Origin: Shinisaurus crocodilurus
Taxonomy: Eukaryota > Chordata > Lepidosauria > Squamata > Shinisauridae
Direction of reading: 5' to 3'
NCBI GenBank assembly: GCA_021292165.1
Contig: CM037878.1
Span: forward strand, 254,559,921-254,623,920
DNA: 64,000 nucleotides
The position numbers were made by a program, and so were the translations under genes. The notes under the pieces were generated by a model. The model saw only the letters and a list, made by a program, of their open reading frames with translations, was not told the origin of the DNA and made no database searches. Positions 26,329-37,469 of this stretch are shown here, piece after piece (the stretch's first letter is position 1; each line of letters starts with the position of its first letter).

Positions 26329-26505
26329 TTTGTACTCTTGCAGACCTCAGGGTACCCCTAAGCCTGCTGATATCTCCTTCTTGTTTCTCAGTGGCTCCGG
26401 CCCCACTTTTGGTTCTATCTCTGTCAGCACTCAGCAGCAGAGTTCACTGTTATAAGAAGTGATGCTGTCTTAGGTATGCAGAGTTAGACTTGCTTGTAAA
26501 TCGAG

Positions 26506-26547
<42 letters not shown>
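26506..26547. repeat. (TA)n microsatellite
   Basis: Uninterrupted AT dinucleotides. An (AC)n run follows at 26598-26616. Confidence 0.95.
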
Positions 26548-26548
<1 letters not shown>

Positions 26549-26689
26549 CCTTCAGTGGATCTTGGGAGGTCTTGATAAGATCTTGGGAGATCATATATAC
26601 ACACACACACACACACCGTGCACAAACTGGAATCATTTTCCGATGGAGCCTTTTGCACTCTCTCTCATCTAATGTTCGAGCTAGATGCT

Positions 26690-26960
26690 TCCCAATGCTT
26701 CCTAAGATGTCATAGTCTCCCCTTTTGAACCACCCTGGAAAATGTCTCTTTCCTTGCTGATTACATCCTTCAAACGCATCTAGCTGGTTATAATTCATGT
26801 CCCGTCTTAAGTTACCATTTAGCCAACCTAGACATATTTAGTTCCTTTAATCTTCTTCCCTAATAAGTCAATCCCTTGAGCCCTTTAATCATCCTTGTTG
26901 CTGTTCTCTGAATTCCCTCCAATTCATCTACATCTGTCCACTGTGAAGGTGCCCAGAAGG
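26690..26960 (-). mobile_element. Diverged CR1-like LINE fragment
   Basis: The plus-strand text ccctttaatcatccttgttg, ctgttctctgaattccctcc and aattcatctacat resembles the reverse complement of CR1-type ORF2 C-terminal sequence. It is too decayed to translate continuously. Confidence 0.45.
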
Positions 26961-27460
26961 AAAAACAGTATTATAACTCTAGTTCCGCTAAAGCTGCATA
27001 GTGATATATCCTTTCGCCCTGACACGAGGCTTCGCAGTCTCCACCTGACAACCTCGCAACTGGAATCCTCTGATGAACTTTCGTGATTCTCCCATTTCTT
27101 ATAGCAGTTCTGTCATACCGTAACCTGGCTGTGCTCTGTGAAATTGCTCCTGAGGGTAGATATAGATGACTGTTTATTAGCACATGGTGGATGGGCACTT
27201 GTAAACTCACAGTTGGGCACATGCAAGGAATTGCTGAGAGTCAGAGACCTGTAGCATCCAGCCACACATTAAAGTTGATCACGCCCCTATCACACATTTC
27301 TGACTGATCGCAGGCTCATGGTCAAGTTCAGCTCAACACCTGGCCAGACAATCATTACAGATAACCAGCCCTCACACAGCGGCACGTGTATCGCTGTGTG
27401 TTTGCACATAGCCAATACATGGCAAAAAAGTCACCTGAGTTATACAGATGCAAGACCTAG
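26961..27460. other. Unassigned sequence, no gene seen
   Basis: No credible frame. The 83-codon minus frame at 26971-27222 has no domain. Confidence 0.4.
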
Positions 27461-27461
27461 C

Positions 27462-27497
<36 letters not shown>

Positions 27498-27514
27498 TCC
27501 TTCCTTCTTTCTTT
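27462..27514. repeat. (CTTT)n microsatellite
   Basis: About 12 CTTT units with CCTT variants at the right. It creates false frames rich in Phe/Leu/Ser or Lys/Glu. Confidence 0.95.
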
Positions 27515-27605
27515 GTATATATATTTCCTTTTTTAACCTTATCATACCTCTGCAAAGTGTACACTGGAAGAAGTTACTGTATAAAAACGTATCCAGGGGG
27601 TTATT

Positions 27606-27817
27606 CAGGACTGGCTCAAGACATTTTGCTACCTGAGGGGGGAGCAGCAAAAGATCCCCCCCCAAGCCAAGGTCCATAGTACCCGAGGCTGGTCAAGTTA
27701 TTTTGGCACCTGAGGCAGAAAATCTTACAAGTGCTTGCAGAGTAGAAAAATTACAATACTAATGAATTAAATAAATAACAAGCTGCCTTATTCTACCTAA
27801 TGCTAGAGGCAGCCCTG
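27606..27817. mobile_element. Probable hAT-type MITE
   Basis: Left caggactggctcaagac and right gaggcagccctg have CAGG/CCTG ends. The interior has 'gctacctgagggg' and 'ggcacctgaggcag' direct-repeat blocks. No target duplication is evident. Confidence 0.45.
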
Positions 27818-28800
27818 GAACCTTGGTATGTATTTCTGGCCTTGGTGAAACAAATTTTGGGAGACATACATATATCTCACCACCCCACACACACACTTCA
27901 CTTCCCCATCACACACACATACACACAAATAAGCAAGGAGGCCGTGGAATGACATACTGCATGTTTGCACGAATAGAGTTGCAACTGTAGCTTGGGCAAT
28001 GCCATTTTGTGAATCTACGAATTACCAAACCACCAGAAGACTGATAAGCACATGCTGCCAATTACCTTTATGATGCTTTCACATGCAATTACCCAATGAT
28101 TATCATCCCTTGAAACTCTTGGCATTCAGAGTTCAATTAAGAGCCTTTCCCCCTCAATCTGGATTTTGACAATTTTCACCGAAGAATGTATTTGGATGTA
28201 AAAATATGACATCGACATTCAAATGTCATCGCATTTGAAACTTGTGCAAATTTCTATTTCAGTCCTAATGCTCTTTCTTTGCTGACAGAACATCATCTCC
28301 TGTACCAGGGCACTGAAAGCCCACCTAACCTTTTATTCCTACACCTTTTATAGCTGGCCATGTATGTCAACACAGAGTTCAACATTTCATGGATCCTGCA
28401 TAACATTTACTGAGCCTGTTTGCATAGTAAGTGGATTCTATGGCAAGGGAGCTGAGAGTGTATTTTTGTCATTAGGATTTATTAAATTGGATATATAAAG
28501 GGAAGCAGTTCCAACATGAAGATGATGTACATATACACACTGCATACAGCCATTTTGAAATTACTATTTCAAATCAAAATAAGCCTATATTGCTGTGATA
28601 AACTGATTAATTATTTGATCACTCAAAAAGAGAGTTTCAAGTTAATGGAAGGCAGTCCCCTGCTGCCAGATCTTGGTTTGCTCCTATACCTGTTACTTCC
28701 CCTTGCAAAATGACTGGTACAAACACCTTAAGCTGGGAAAGGAAATAGGAGAGAAAAAGGACAGTAGAGTGGTGTTCTTGCCTGCTGGAATTATATTTCT
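27818..28800. other. Unassigned sequence, no gene seen
   Basis: AT-rich with CA-rich patches at 27885-27930. No frame above 65 codons. Confidence 0.4.
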
Positions 28801-29035
28801 AGAAAGCCAGTATGGTGTAGTGGTTAGGATATTGGACTAGGACCAAAGAGACCAAGAATAAAATCCCTACTCAGCCAGACAGTTCTCCCTGTCCTTTGGC
28901 CAGCCATAATCTCTCAGCCTAAACTGCCTTACAGGGTTCTTGTGAGGGTACAATAAGGAAGACAGGAAAAACCAGGTGTGCTACCCTGAGCTCCTTGGAG
29001 AAGGATGGGATATACATGTAATCAATAAAAAACTC
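28801..29035 (+). mobile_element. Sauria-type tRNA-derived SINE
   Basis: Head agaaagccagtatggtgtag followed by tggttaggatattggactag is the tRNA-like 5' region with an A box. The body has the cctaaactgccttacagggt block, and the tail has gagctccttggagaaggatg and (A)n. The plus orientation is clear. Confidence 0.85.
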
Positions 29036-29048
29036 TTTTGTGGTGGGG

Positions 29049-29220
29049 TTTCATAGATTTCATAGATCATAGAGTTGGAAGGAGCCTACAAGGCTATCGA
29101 GTCCAATCCCCTGCACAATGCAGGAAACTAGAGGAGGGGGTCTCCCATCCAAGTAATAACCAGGCCTGACCCGGCTTAGCTTTCCACGCTCAGACAAGCT
29201 GAGCCAGCGTGAGCCACAGG
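29049..29220 (-). mobile_element. 5S rRNA-derived SINE with CR1 tail, copy 2
   Basis: Minus-strand order: ctgtggctcacgctggctca, gtctgagcgtggaaagctaa, gccgggtcaggcctggttat, tacttggatgggagaccccc, then the CR1 3' end and a tatgaaatctatgaa terminus. It lies directly downstream of the Sauria SINE, in the opposite orientation. It differs from the other copies only by scattered point changes. Confidence 0.85.
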
Positions 29221-29453
29221 GGTGGAAAGAAGGAAGTCCATGAGAATGAATAGCATGTGGTTGAAACTTCAGAGGAGAGAGGTGAAGTTCAAGGACTCCA
29301 TAAGGCAGTTGCTGACTCCATAAGGCAGAGCTTCATTCAGCCTGAGGGCCAAATCGCATTTCAGAGAAGCTCTTGGGCTGCTTTCCGAAAGTGGGCAGGG
29401 CAGAAGACAAAAGGGATGGGGCCAAATACCAAAAATACCAGCATATTGTAGCT
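29221..29453. other. Unassigned sequence, no gene seen
   Basis: Contains a short direct repeat of gactccataaggcag (29296 and 29314). No gene. Confidence 0.4.
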
Positions 29454-29456
29454 TAA

Positions 29457-29573
29457 GGGTGCAATCCTATGCATGTTTAGACAGAAAAAAAGTCCTACAG
29501 TTCCCAGCATTCTCCAGCCAGCATGTGAGTTGTAGGACTTTTTTTCTATATAAACATGCATAGGATTGCGCCT
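29457..29573. mobile_element. Palindromic MITE, family 1 copy b
   Basis: gggtgcaatcctatgcatgt at the left pairs with acatgcataggattgcgcc at the right. Inner arms are agaaaaaaagtcctac and gtaggactttttttct. TAA flanks both ends (29454-29456, 29574-29576). Confidence 0.8.
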
Positions 29574-29576
29574 TAA

Positions 29577-30061
29577 AGCTCCTACTGCCAGTAACTACGT
29601 TTTAGGAGAGGCATTTCCACCTTTTCGATTGGGGAATAAAAGTGCACAAAAGCTACGAGATCACTAAATGATCGGTGGTTGGAGGAAAGGGGATGGGGCC
29701 AGGGGAAAGGAGGGTGGCCTTCTGGGGAACCCCAAAGGGCCAGACTGGGATCCCCGGAGGGCCAGATGTTCTGCACCCCTTCCATAAGGGATGGTGAGAG
29801 AGTCTCTTTCTTCAGGGGTAGGTTCATTTTGTTAAATGCCCTCTGGTTTGACGTGGAGTAGAATCACCATGATCCTGTTTCTGTTCTCTCTGCATGTCCT
29901 GCCCTTCTTGATTCCACAGGCTGATCAGACATGGTGTCATAGTGGGTCTGTGTTTCTCTTGCATTAGAGTCAGTTGTCATCCCCCCTGCCTCTGGATGCC
30001 ATTGGCTCAGCTGCTCTGATGTCACAAAGGCATTGCAAACATGGGCCACATACATCTGGCT
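29577..30061. other. Unassigned sequence, no gene seen
   Basis: No gene or assignable repeat. Confidence 0.4.
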
Positions 30062-30069
30062 CCTAAGAG

Positions 30070-30233
30070 CAGGGCCGGTGCTACCATTAGGCCAACTAGG
30101 CGGCTGCCTAGGGCGCCGGGCTAAAGGGGGCGCCAGGAGCATAGGGCTGGAGGGAGGGAGGGCTCAAGTGGGAAGGGGGGGCGCTAAATATCTGATCTTG
30201 CCTAGGGCACCAAACTGCCTTGCACCGGCCCTG
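30070..30233. mobile_element. hAT-type MITE with perfect 8-bp duplication
   Basis: The ends cagggccggtgc and gcaccggccctg are a perfect 12-bp inverted repeat. cctaagag flanks both sides (30062-30069 and 30234-30241). The 164-bp element is a short relative of the CpG-rich copy at 14983-15447. Confidence 0.88.
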
Positions 30234-30241
30234 CCTAAGAG

Positions 30242-31745
30242 GCAATGTGGCAACCCTTGTTTCCAAATTCCAAAGGCCATTTGGCCAAAATGAAGCTGGG
30301 CTGGAACCATCAACAGCACTTCCTTGATCAGTCAGAAGGTCACAGAGCATTTTTCTGGAAACCAAAAACGGTTGCAGTTTATAAGATGGGAGAATAGGAA
30401 GAGAATTGATATTTCAGTTTCAGAGCCAGCTGCAGTAGTATACAAGCTACTCTGTGCTGAATGAGAGCTCATCGGCGTCAACTGGCATCCCTAACCCAAA
30501 CAAGTGCTACCATAAGTGATACAGTGGCATGGGCACAGCTGTTCAAGAACAAGGAACAGAAGGTGTATACATGAGCCCCATTCAGTCATTCTCATGTATA
30601 AGCTCTACACGTGAGGAGGGGGAGCAGAATGAGTGCTCTAGTACCACCCCTTTGCCGTTCTCATTGCCCTCTACACATGGAAGACGGCCATCTGGAGAGG
30701 ATAGCCTGCTTTATCAGTGGAGGCTCCCCCTGAAATTCTAGAATCCAGATTTTACAGGGTTTTCAAATGGATAGTGGATGCTCTCTTCTGTGGACTGTCG
30801 CCCTCCATGTATACAGGCTGACGAGAATGTTGATGGGGGAGTGCACATCTAGCATGCTTTCACCCATTCCCCCTCCTTGTATGTAGAGCTTACATGCAAG
30901 GAGAATAACTGAATAGGGCTACAGAGTCACCAAAATCTGGAGGTCGGCCTTTATTTATTTATCCATTTCTAATTATTCAGTGTAGCACCATGCAATTCCT
31001 CCATGCAGCACTAACCTATCCATTACTAACATGCATGTTGAAAGGTAAGGGAAACTCATGAAACCTGATGTCCAAACATCAAAGAATGGAACGGACCAAA
31101 TGTGTTTGAAGATACATTTAATGCTTTACAGAAATCCATTTCCCCTTGGGCTTTAAGATGCTTTCTGAAAGGATGCTCCTAGGGCTGCCATATCTGTGTC
31201 TACATCTCCCAAACAGACAATTTTCCCAGAGCGTTTTAAGACTCCTCTTGGCTTGATTTCCTTATCAGTAATTGGGGAGCTATTAAATGGAGACAATTTT
31301 GAACAGATTTAAGGGAAGTGGTTGTTGCCGAGTTCATTATGAAATTGGATTTGATTTTATATCCTAACAAACTTGCATCTGCCTCTTCCATGATACTGTA
31401 ACTCTTCAAATCCAAACATGTGCCAGGATGTGCAAGGCTCACAGAATCACCATCTGCTTCCCAAATGCAATGATCTGCACACCATAGAAACAACATAATG
31501 GTTTGGAAACAGGCCTTTCTATTACACTATCACCACTGCTTGGCCTGGACTACTTTCACCTTTTCACCCTCATGGGCAGCCTCCATCTCCAGACTACTGC
31601 AACTGATGAAACATGCTGTCATTTTTAATGTGCAGGGAGGGTTTTTTGTGTGGTTTTTTTAACAAATGTGTATAAATATTCAAATATGCGACCCCTGACC
31701 AGCATTTTGAAGTTTTTTGACCCACATGCTTTTTATTTATTTATA
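30242..31745. other. Unassigned sequence, no gene seen
   Basis: No gene. 30540-30900 contains 'catgtataagctctacacg' and 'gtatgtagagcttacatgca' blocks in opposite orientation, hinting at another decayed inverted-repeat element. Confidence 0.35.
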
Positions 31746-32103
31746 TTTATTTCCAGGGTGGACTGATTTAAATCAAGGTGATTCAAGTCAATGATTTAAA
31801 TCATAATTTAAATCAGCAAGAAAAATGGTAATTTAAATCACTGATTTAAATCATGTTTCACATTGAAATGTTTTCATATATTTCCTGAACAATTGTGCAA
31901 ATCTGACCACTAGGCTCTGTTAATTAACAGCTAAATAGAGTATTATTTACACTATTTTTTATTTACAAGAAGACTTTGCATCTCTTTGTCTCAGTGTATA
32001 TATTTTTCATATTTTCCTTTTTTTTTTTTTTTTTTACCTATAGAGGGAATATTCCCATATAGGGTCTTTCTCATGACCAGCACCCAAGACAGTTTGAGGT
32101 TAA

Positions 32104-32200
32104 CAGCCCAATCCTACACTATACATCTCCCCTCAGAAATAAGTTCCATTGAGTTCAATGGGGCTTACTCCCAGGTAAGTGGGTATAGGATTGCAGCCTT
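32104..32200. mobile_element. Palindromic MITE, family 2 copy d (nested)
   Basis: The best preserved member. It has cccaatcctacactatacat, the centre ttccattgagttcaatgggg, and the right arm ccaggtaagtgggtatagga ending ttgcagcc. It sits inside the hAT-type element at 31754-33326. Confidence 0.7.
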
Positions 32201-32704
32201 AGTATGAATACAGGAAGATGCATACTGGACAACCTTCTCTTTTTCTTTCCAGTGTTGCTCCTTTCTGTTTCACTCTGTCTTGGCCCAGCCATGCCCTCAC
32301 AGAAAACAAAGTAGCAAACAAAAACAAAATGTCCATGACTGAGAGGTGAAATGAAAGTTCGATAGTTACTTAGCAGAAATAATAAAGAATAAGAATAAGA
32401 ATAAATCTGAGTTTTTGGATTTTGTAAGCATCAATTTTTATCCACCCTGCCATATTGTCTTTCTGTCTTCACTAACTCCTCTGCTTTGTATGGCCCAACT
32501 CTACCACCACATAAGCACAGAACAACAATCCTGTCTAGCCTGTGTTTTTGCACATGTGAGTTTAGTCAAAGTAACTGAAAGCCCATAACATTCAAGAAGC
32601 AAGAGCAAGTAATTTGACTGGACAGAACCATTTTCATGAGATGAAAAATCAAAATGAACGTCCATCTTTGATTGGGAGGTAACTTCATTTTTAGAAGACT
32701 GTAA

Positions 32705-33173
32705 GGGTGCGATCCTATGGCTGGTAAATGCTGCCTGGCTGGCTGGCTATAGGAAAAGTCGGAGACCCCGCTCCCACCTCATAAAAGCCCCCCCGAGGTC
32801 ACAGTGGGGACTCTGCCTTTGGAGGGCCCTCCCTCTGCCCTCGCAGCTGGCGTGGTTCTTTCTGCACTGGCTGCAGTTCCAAAGGCAGAAGAAGACCATC
32901 TTCGGAGCAGGCGTTGGGGGCACAGGGAGGGGGCGGGGAGGGGAAGAGTGAGGCACCACGGTCCTCCAAAGAATCCAGGCAGTGCCTCGGCCCCTCCTCC
33001 TCGCGAGCCGGGGGAAAACATTTAGAGGCTGAAATCGGCCATTAAATGTCTTGGAGGGTGAGGGGAGCGTGGAGGCAATCCTTGCCTTGCCTCCACGCTT
33101 CTCCCACCTTCCATTTGATTCCTGTAACCCGCCGAGTTCAGAGGGTTATGGGCAGCCACATTGGATGGCACCC
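32705..33173. mobile_element. GC-rich MITE nested in the hAT-type element
   Basis: The ends gggtgcgatcc and ggatggcaccc are inverted repeats. gactgta occurs just outside both ends (32697-32703 and 33175-33181). Parts match the arms of the inverted duplication at 57842-59487: gcagctggcgtggttctttc, and gagttcagagggttatggg before cattggat. The interior is CpG-rich. The TAA/TGA flanks leave the superfamily open. Confidence 0.6.
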
Positions 33174-33334
33174 TGACTGTACATGTAGAGTGTGTATGAT
33201 GAGGTTTAATTGTACCTATGCTATTTTTTAATTGAGAAAAAAATAGTATTTATGTTATTAAATCCAATTTAAATTAAAAACTTGATTCTTTTTTTAAAAA
33301 AATACCATTGATTTTTATCCACCCTGTTTATTTC

Positions 33335-36300
33335 ATGTATGTATGTATGTCCTGCCTTTTCACCTTTTTCCTTTGATAAGCTGATTTAGATTAGTATATA
33401 AGCAGAAGAAAAGATGGCAGACTTTGGATAATCTTTAGAGGAAGTGCTTTAAATTCATGGGATGGAGGAAATAGTCTGTGTGCCCATGATATCTAATCAA
33501 CATGTAGATGCATTCTAAGTCTGTGTGGTACCTTGCCAGTTTAATCTGCTTTCAGGGGCCAGTTGCAGGACAAGTAGTTTGTATATCTGGTTTTATCCAA
33601 TGCAAGTGGTGGGTGTCCTCAGGCAAAAAGTACCTGCCTTTCCCCAAGACATCTCCTGCACTCATTGCCAACACTAGGGGAGTTCTTGGGGGGGGGGGGC
33701 TCTTGGGCAAAGCACCCTTAATGGCCCACCTCTTCCTTGCTGCTATTTTCACCAGCTATGGCTGTTTCTCCATCTCACCACTGTTGCCTGCTCACTTGCC
33801 AGGAAGAAAGTGTCAAGTGAGTGTGTGAGCAGGCAGCAGCTGCTTCTGCTTCACTTCCTTCTTGCTAACATCATTCACCCTCTCTAGGACAGAGGGAAAG
33901 GAGAGGTGAGTGAGCTGGTGGCCATGGTGAGGAGCAGCAGGAGCCAAAGCTCTTGGTAGTTGGCCTCGTCCAGAGGTGTGGTCCTTGACAGCAGTTGCCC
34001 ACCTCTGAGGCTGGCTTGGTCTGCATTCCTCTTTTTGTGTTAAGTGCATTTGGTCCTGTTCAGCAGCATGCAGTGCTATGCCAGTTCCAGCATTGCATCT
34101 CTGCCTTCTTACGCCTGCTCAGCATCCCAGGTATTCTTGCCCTGAGCTTCCCATAGAAACCTCTGTCAATACACCTCCCTCCTGAACTTTTGGCAGTCCG
34201 GGCTTCCAGCGCAAAATCCCTGAACCAGGACCAGCAGCACTCCCTACTATTCTGGCCAACGGTGCCGTGCACACAACTTCTCCCCACTTACCTGCAGCTC
34301 TCTCTGTGCCATTAACATGACTTGATGCATTTCCAAGTGGTGTTTCCCAGTACCATGAAAGCCTCTTCAATACGCCTCCTTCCTTCCTTCAGTCTTTTCC
34401 TTGCTTTCTAGACTATTCCAGTCAGCTGTCAATCTAGGCAAAGTTTGACCTCACCCTTGGCCCCCCAGGATTTCAGAAGGTGCATGTGTTTCATTTCAGG
34501 AGAGACTTCTATTGCCCTTTGAGAATTTGAAAGGAGAGGGAGAAATTCTGAAATACATGCTGGGGGTGGGCGTGGGGGGGTGCCTAACGAAAATACTCCC
34601 CTCCTTACCCGTAGAGAGTTTGATTTTTGCTTGCTGCTTCTCTCCAGGGTCACAATTACTTAGAATGTTAAAACAACTTCTACCATCCTTCCCTGAACAA
34701 CTCCCACCCTTCCACTCGGCAACAGGAGGAAAATTGTAGAGAAACACTACTTAATTATCACACCACGTAACTAATTAAAAGCAGAACACTAGTGTGTGGT
34801 ATGCTAATGGGGCATTAGAGATCCAGCATGCTCTGTTAAGGAGACACAGGCCCCCTCTTCTCCCCTTCACCTCACTGCAGGGGCTTCAGGCTGACAGGCA
34901 ACCATGATGAGATGGGAATTTATTATGCTGCATTTCTGCTCAGAACTTTTACAGGAGGCCACGAGGTCAAGCAACTTCATTGATGCAGGGGAAGAAGAAA
35001 ACACCTGGGCAGGAACCGAGAGGATGAATGTTTTACTGCAGAAAGTTACAAGCAGCAGCTATTTCCTAATGCTCGATAAAGGACGGTTAGTTCTTTTCTT
35101 CCTTAAATATCTGATGGGAAATACAAACTCTCTGGATAAAGGTCAGCTATTCACTTCTAAAGTGAGAATTACTAGGGCTCCAACCTGCCTGCACATCATG
35201 CCCTCTAACCTGGAAATTCTTCCTCCTCATGTCAGATGTGTATATAGAGTTGTTTTATCATGAAATTGGTTGGGTTCATTTATTTGAATTCAGCTCAAAT
35301 AATATAGTCTGGAATAATTCCTGCTTCCAAAATTCTTGCATCCATTCATACAAATTACTCTTTTGATTAATCTACCCCACAGTCACTCTGGATCAGGAAG
35401 TGTTCATTTTTGTCATGCCTGCCTATTTTTTTTTTTTGGTCATACCTGTCTATTCTTGCAATATCTGCATTCTTACAATATTTTTACTGTTTTGCATAGG
35501 GCCAGCTCAATGGTTACAATATGTTAAACCTTTCACACTATACTGTTTCCTATAATATTCTCGAATCCTGCAATGCGGCCTTTTGCACCAATACCAAATT
35601 TGAATATACAAGTATATGAATATACAAGAATGGCTTAGGGTTGTAATACATTTGCAAAATATCATGTATGGGAAGGATCCCCGTTTCAATTTCATTGAAG
35701 ACTATGAAGCCCATGATGCTGTTCAATCACAAGTGAAATTGCATCTGTGACAACCTGGGGAGGGGGGTGTCCTAGATTATATGAAACAATTGAGAAAGCA
35801 ATGAACTATGCCAATGTATATTACAGTGGGTGAATTTGAATTGAAATGTTTTCCTGTAGTTCATTATTTCTACTGCACGTTTTCCACGTGAATATATATG
35901 TGGGAGCTCATTGTAAGCAATGCTTGAGAAGGAAAACATCAACAGCAATGATAATTTCAGTTGCATAGCACTGTAAAGCACTGCACACACACACTTAAAG
36001 GCACTTCTTCATTATTACCTATGTTCAAGGGCTGAACCTAGACCTGGTCTCAAATTCAGAGCCTGCAAAGTTGGAGACTGGATTTCATTTTGATAAATGG
36101 CTTTACTGTGTTCCATTTACATCTGCTGTATATATTTCTAGACTATTATGCAGTGTTTATTGATGGGAACTAAGTATGCTGCCTTACAATCTCTCCTCCT
36201 TTCTCCTATTTATGCTCTATTTTCCTTTGAAGAACATGCTTATACCACACATGATACAGTAGCAGCACACACACTTCAGAGGTACCATCCGCATGATTCA

Positions 36301-36743
36301 CTCAGAAATTTGCCAAGCTGCTTAGCTATTGCATTTAAAAAAAAAAAAAAAAAATCTAGGTCACTGCCCCATAGTGTTGCATTTGTGAAAGTATGCCCAG
36401 GGGACTTACAATTGCTGTAGAATCAGCAGAATGTGATATAAAGCATTCAATACTGAATACATATAAAATTAAAAAGAACAGTGATCTTAGGAACACAAGG
36501 CATTGGTGCTAAGAGCCCTTGGAACAGACCTGTCTCTGTTCTGTATTTGTACTGGACATGTAGGACACATTTTCTGTCTTTTGCACAGACAATGTGTAGT
36601 CAGGTGCAGCATATTTTCTCCAGTACGTATGAGTTTGGCACACTAGACTTTCCTACCTTCTTTAGAGTTTTGATATCCTCCTGACTCAGGATGTTTCTTT
36701 TTTTTTTTTTTAATGCCACTGTAAATATTATATAAGAAGAGCT
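33335..36743. other. Long unassigned region, no gene seen
   Basis: It holds an ATGT run at 33336-33350, a G11 run at 33688, a (CCTT) patch near 34377, a T11 run at 35428, an A18 run at 36337 and a T12 run at 36699. Frames up to 119 codons (34904-35263) show no domain. The stretch 34740-34800 has two TAATTA-like cores (cttaattatcacacc, gtaactaattaaaag). Confidence 0.35.
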
Positions 36744-36746
36744 TAA

Positions 36747-37043
36747 GGACACAATCTTATGCATGTTTAGACAGAAAAAAGTCCTACGACTTCCAGCATT
36801 CCCCAGTCAGCATGACTGACTGGGGAATGCTGGGAGTTACAGGCCTGTGGCTCACACTGGCTCAGCTTGTCTGAGCGTGGAAAGCTAAGCAGGGTCAGGC
36901 CTGGTTATTACTTGGATGGGAGACCCCTCCTCTAGTTTCCTGCATTGAGCAGGGGGTTGGACTCGATGGCCTTGTAGGCTCCTTCCAACTCTATCTATGA
37001 AATCTATGACTTTTTTCTGGCTAACATGCATAGGATTGCGCCC
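36747..37043. mobile_element. Palindromic MITE, family 1 copy c, split by a 5S SINE
   Basis: The left arm acaatcttatgcatgtttag pairs with the right arm ctaacatgcataggattgcg. TAA flanks both ends (36744-36746 and 37044-37046). The centre agcattccccagtca / tgactggggaatgct is a perfect 15-bp palindrome arm pair. The right arm is displaced by the SINE at 36842-37009. Confidence 0.8.
36842..37009 (+). mobile_element. 5S rRNA-derived SINE with CR1 tail, copy 3 (nested)
   Basis: The plus strand begins ggcctgtggctcacactggc. 5S-like sequence runs from about 36869 to 36925, with box A aagctaagcagggtc at 36882-36896 and box C ttacttggatgggagacc ending at 36925. The remainder is a CR1 3' end finishing tctatgaaatctatga. 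Compared with true 5S rRNA, the first third is shortened and replaced, so it could not make ribosomal 5S RNA. The internal promoter elements look usable. The insertion into a MITE shows that the SINE moved after that MITE. Confidence 0.88.
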
Positions 37044-37046
37044 TAA

Positions 37047-37469
37047 ATGAATGTCTGTGTCACATAACCTTGATGAGCTGCAGCAGTTTTGCTCAGTGCC
37101 CACTTTCACTGTGAGAGAGGCAGATGAATAAGCATTTCTACATGATGCTTTCGCATTTATTAAGGCATGGGAGCATGCACACATCATAAGTGGCTCTCAT
37201 CCTCAAGCTGTTTGAAAAGTTTAGTCATGAAGGCCCTCCTGATCCTCCGCCATTAGCAATGGCAGCAGAACCAGAGATGATGGACCACGAGGCTCCTCTC
37301 AGATGAAGTTCAATACAATTGCTCCATGCACATGTACCCTAAAGCCACATCTGGACTCATGTTTCAAATCAAACAAGAGATGTGGAAGCTAAGGATCCCA
37401 AACCAGCACACACTTTGGATTTTGCCATTCTCTTAATTTTGTGATGCAGTTCTCTGATTTAAAAAAAAA
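37047..37469. other. Unassigned sequence, no gene seen
   Basis: No frame or assignable repeat. Confidence 0.4.

Larger units (their letters stand above)
31754..33326. mobile_element. hAT-type element, 1.57 kb, with nested insertions
   Basis: It starts cagggtggactgatttaaat and ends atttttatccaccctg. tttatttc is duplicated perfectly on both sides (31746-31753 and 33327-33334). Left sub-terminal DNA holds several GATTTAAATCA palindromes, probable transposase-binding repeats. An internal copy of the right end (aatttttatccaccctg) lies near 32430-32446. No transposase frame is present. Two other elements lie inside it (32104-32200 and 32705-33173). Confidence 0.8.

Noticed and set aside
27372..27677. 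Lys/Glu-rich and Phe/Ser-rich frames
   Set aside because: Produced by the (CTTT)n microsatellite.
36869..36925. Genuine 5S rRNA gene
   Set aside because: The 5' third and the 3' end of 5S are missing or replaced and a CR1 tail follows. It is a SINE, not a ribosomal gene.
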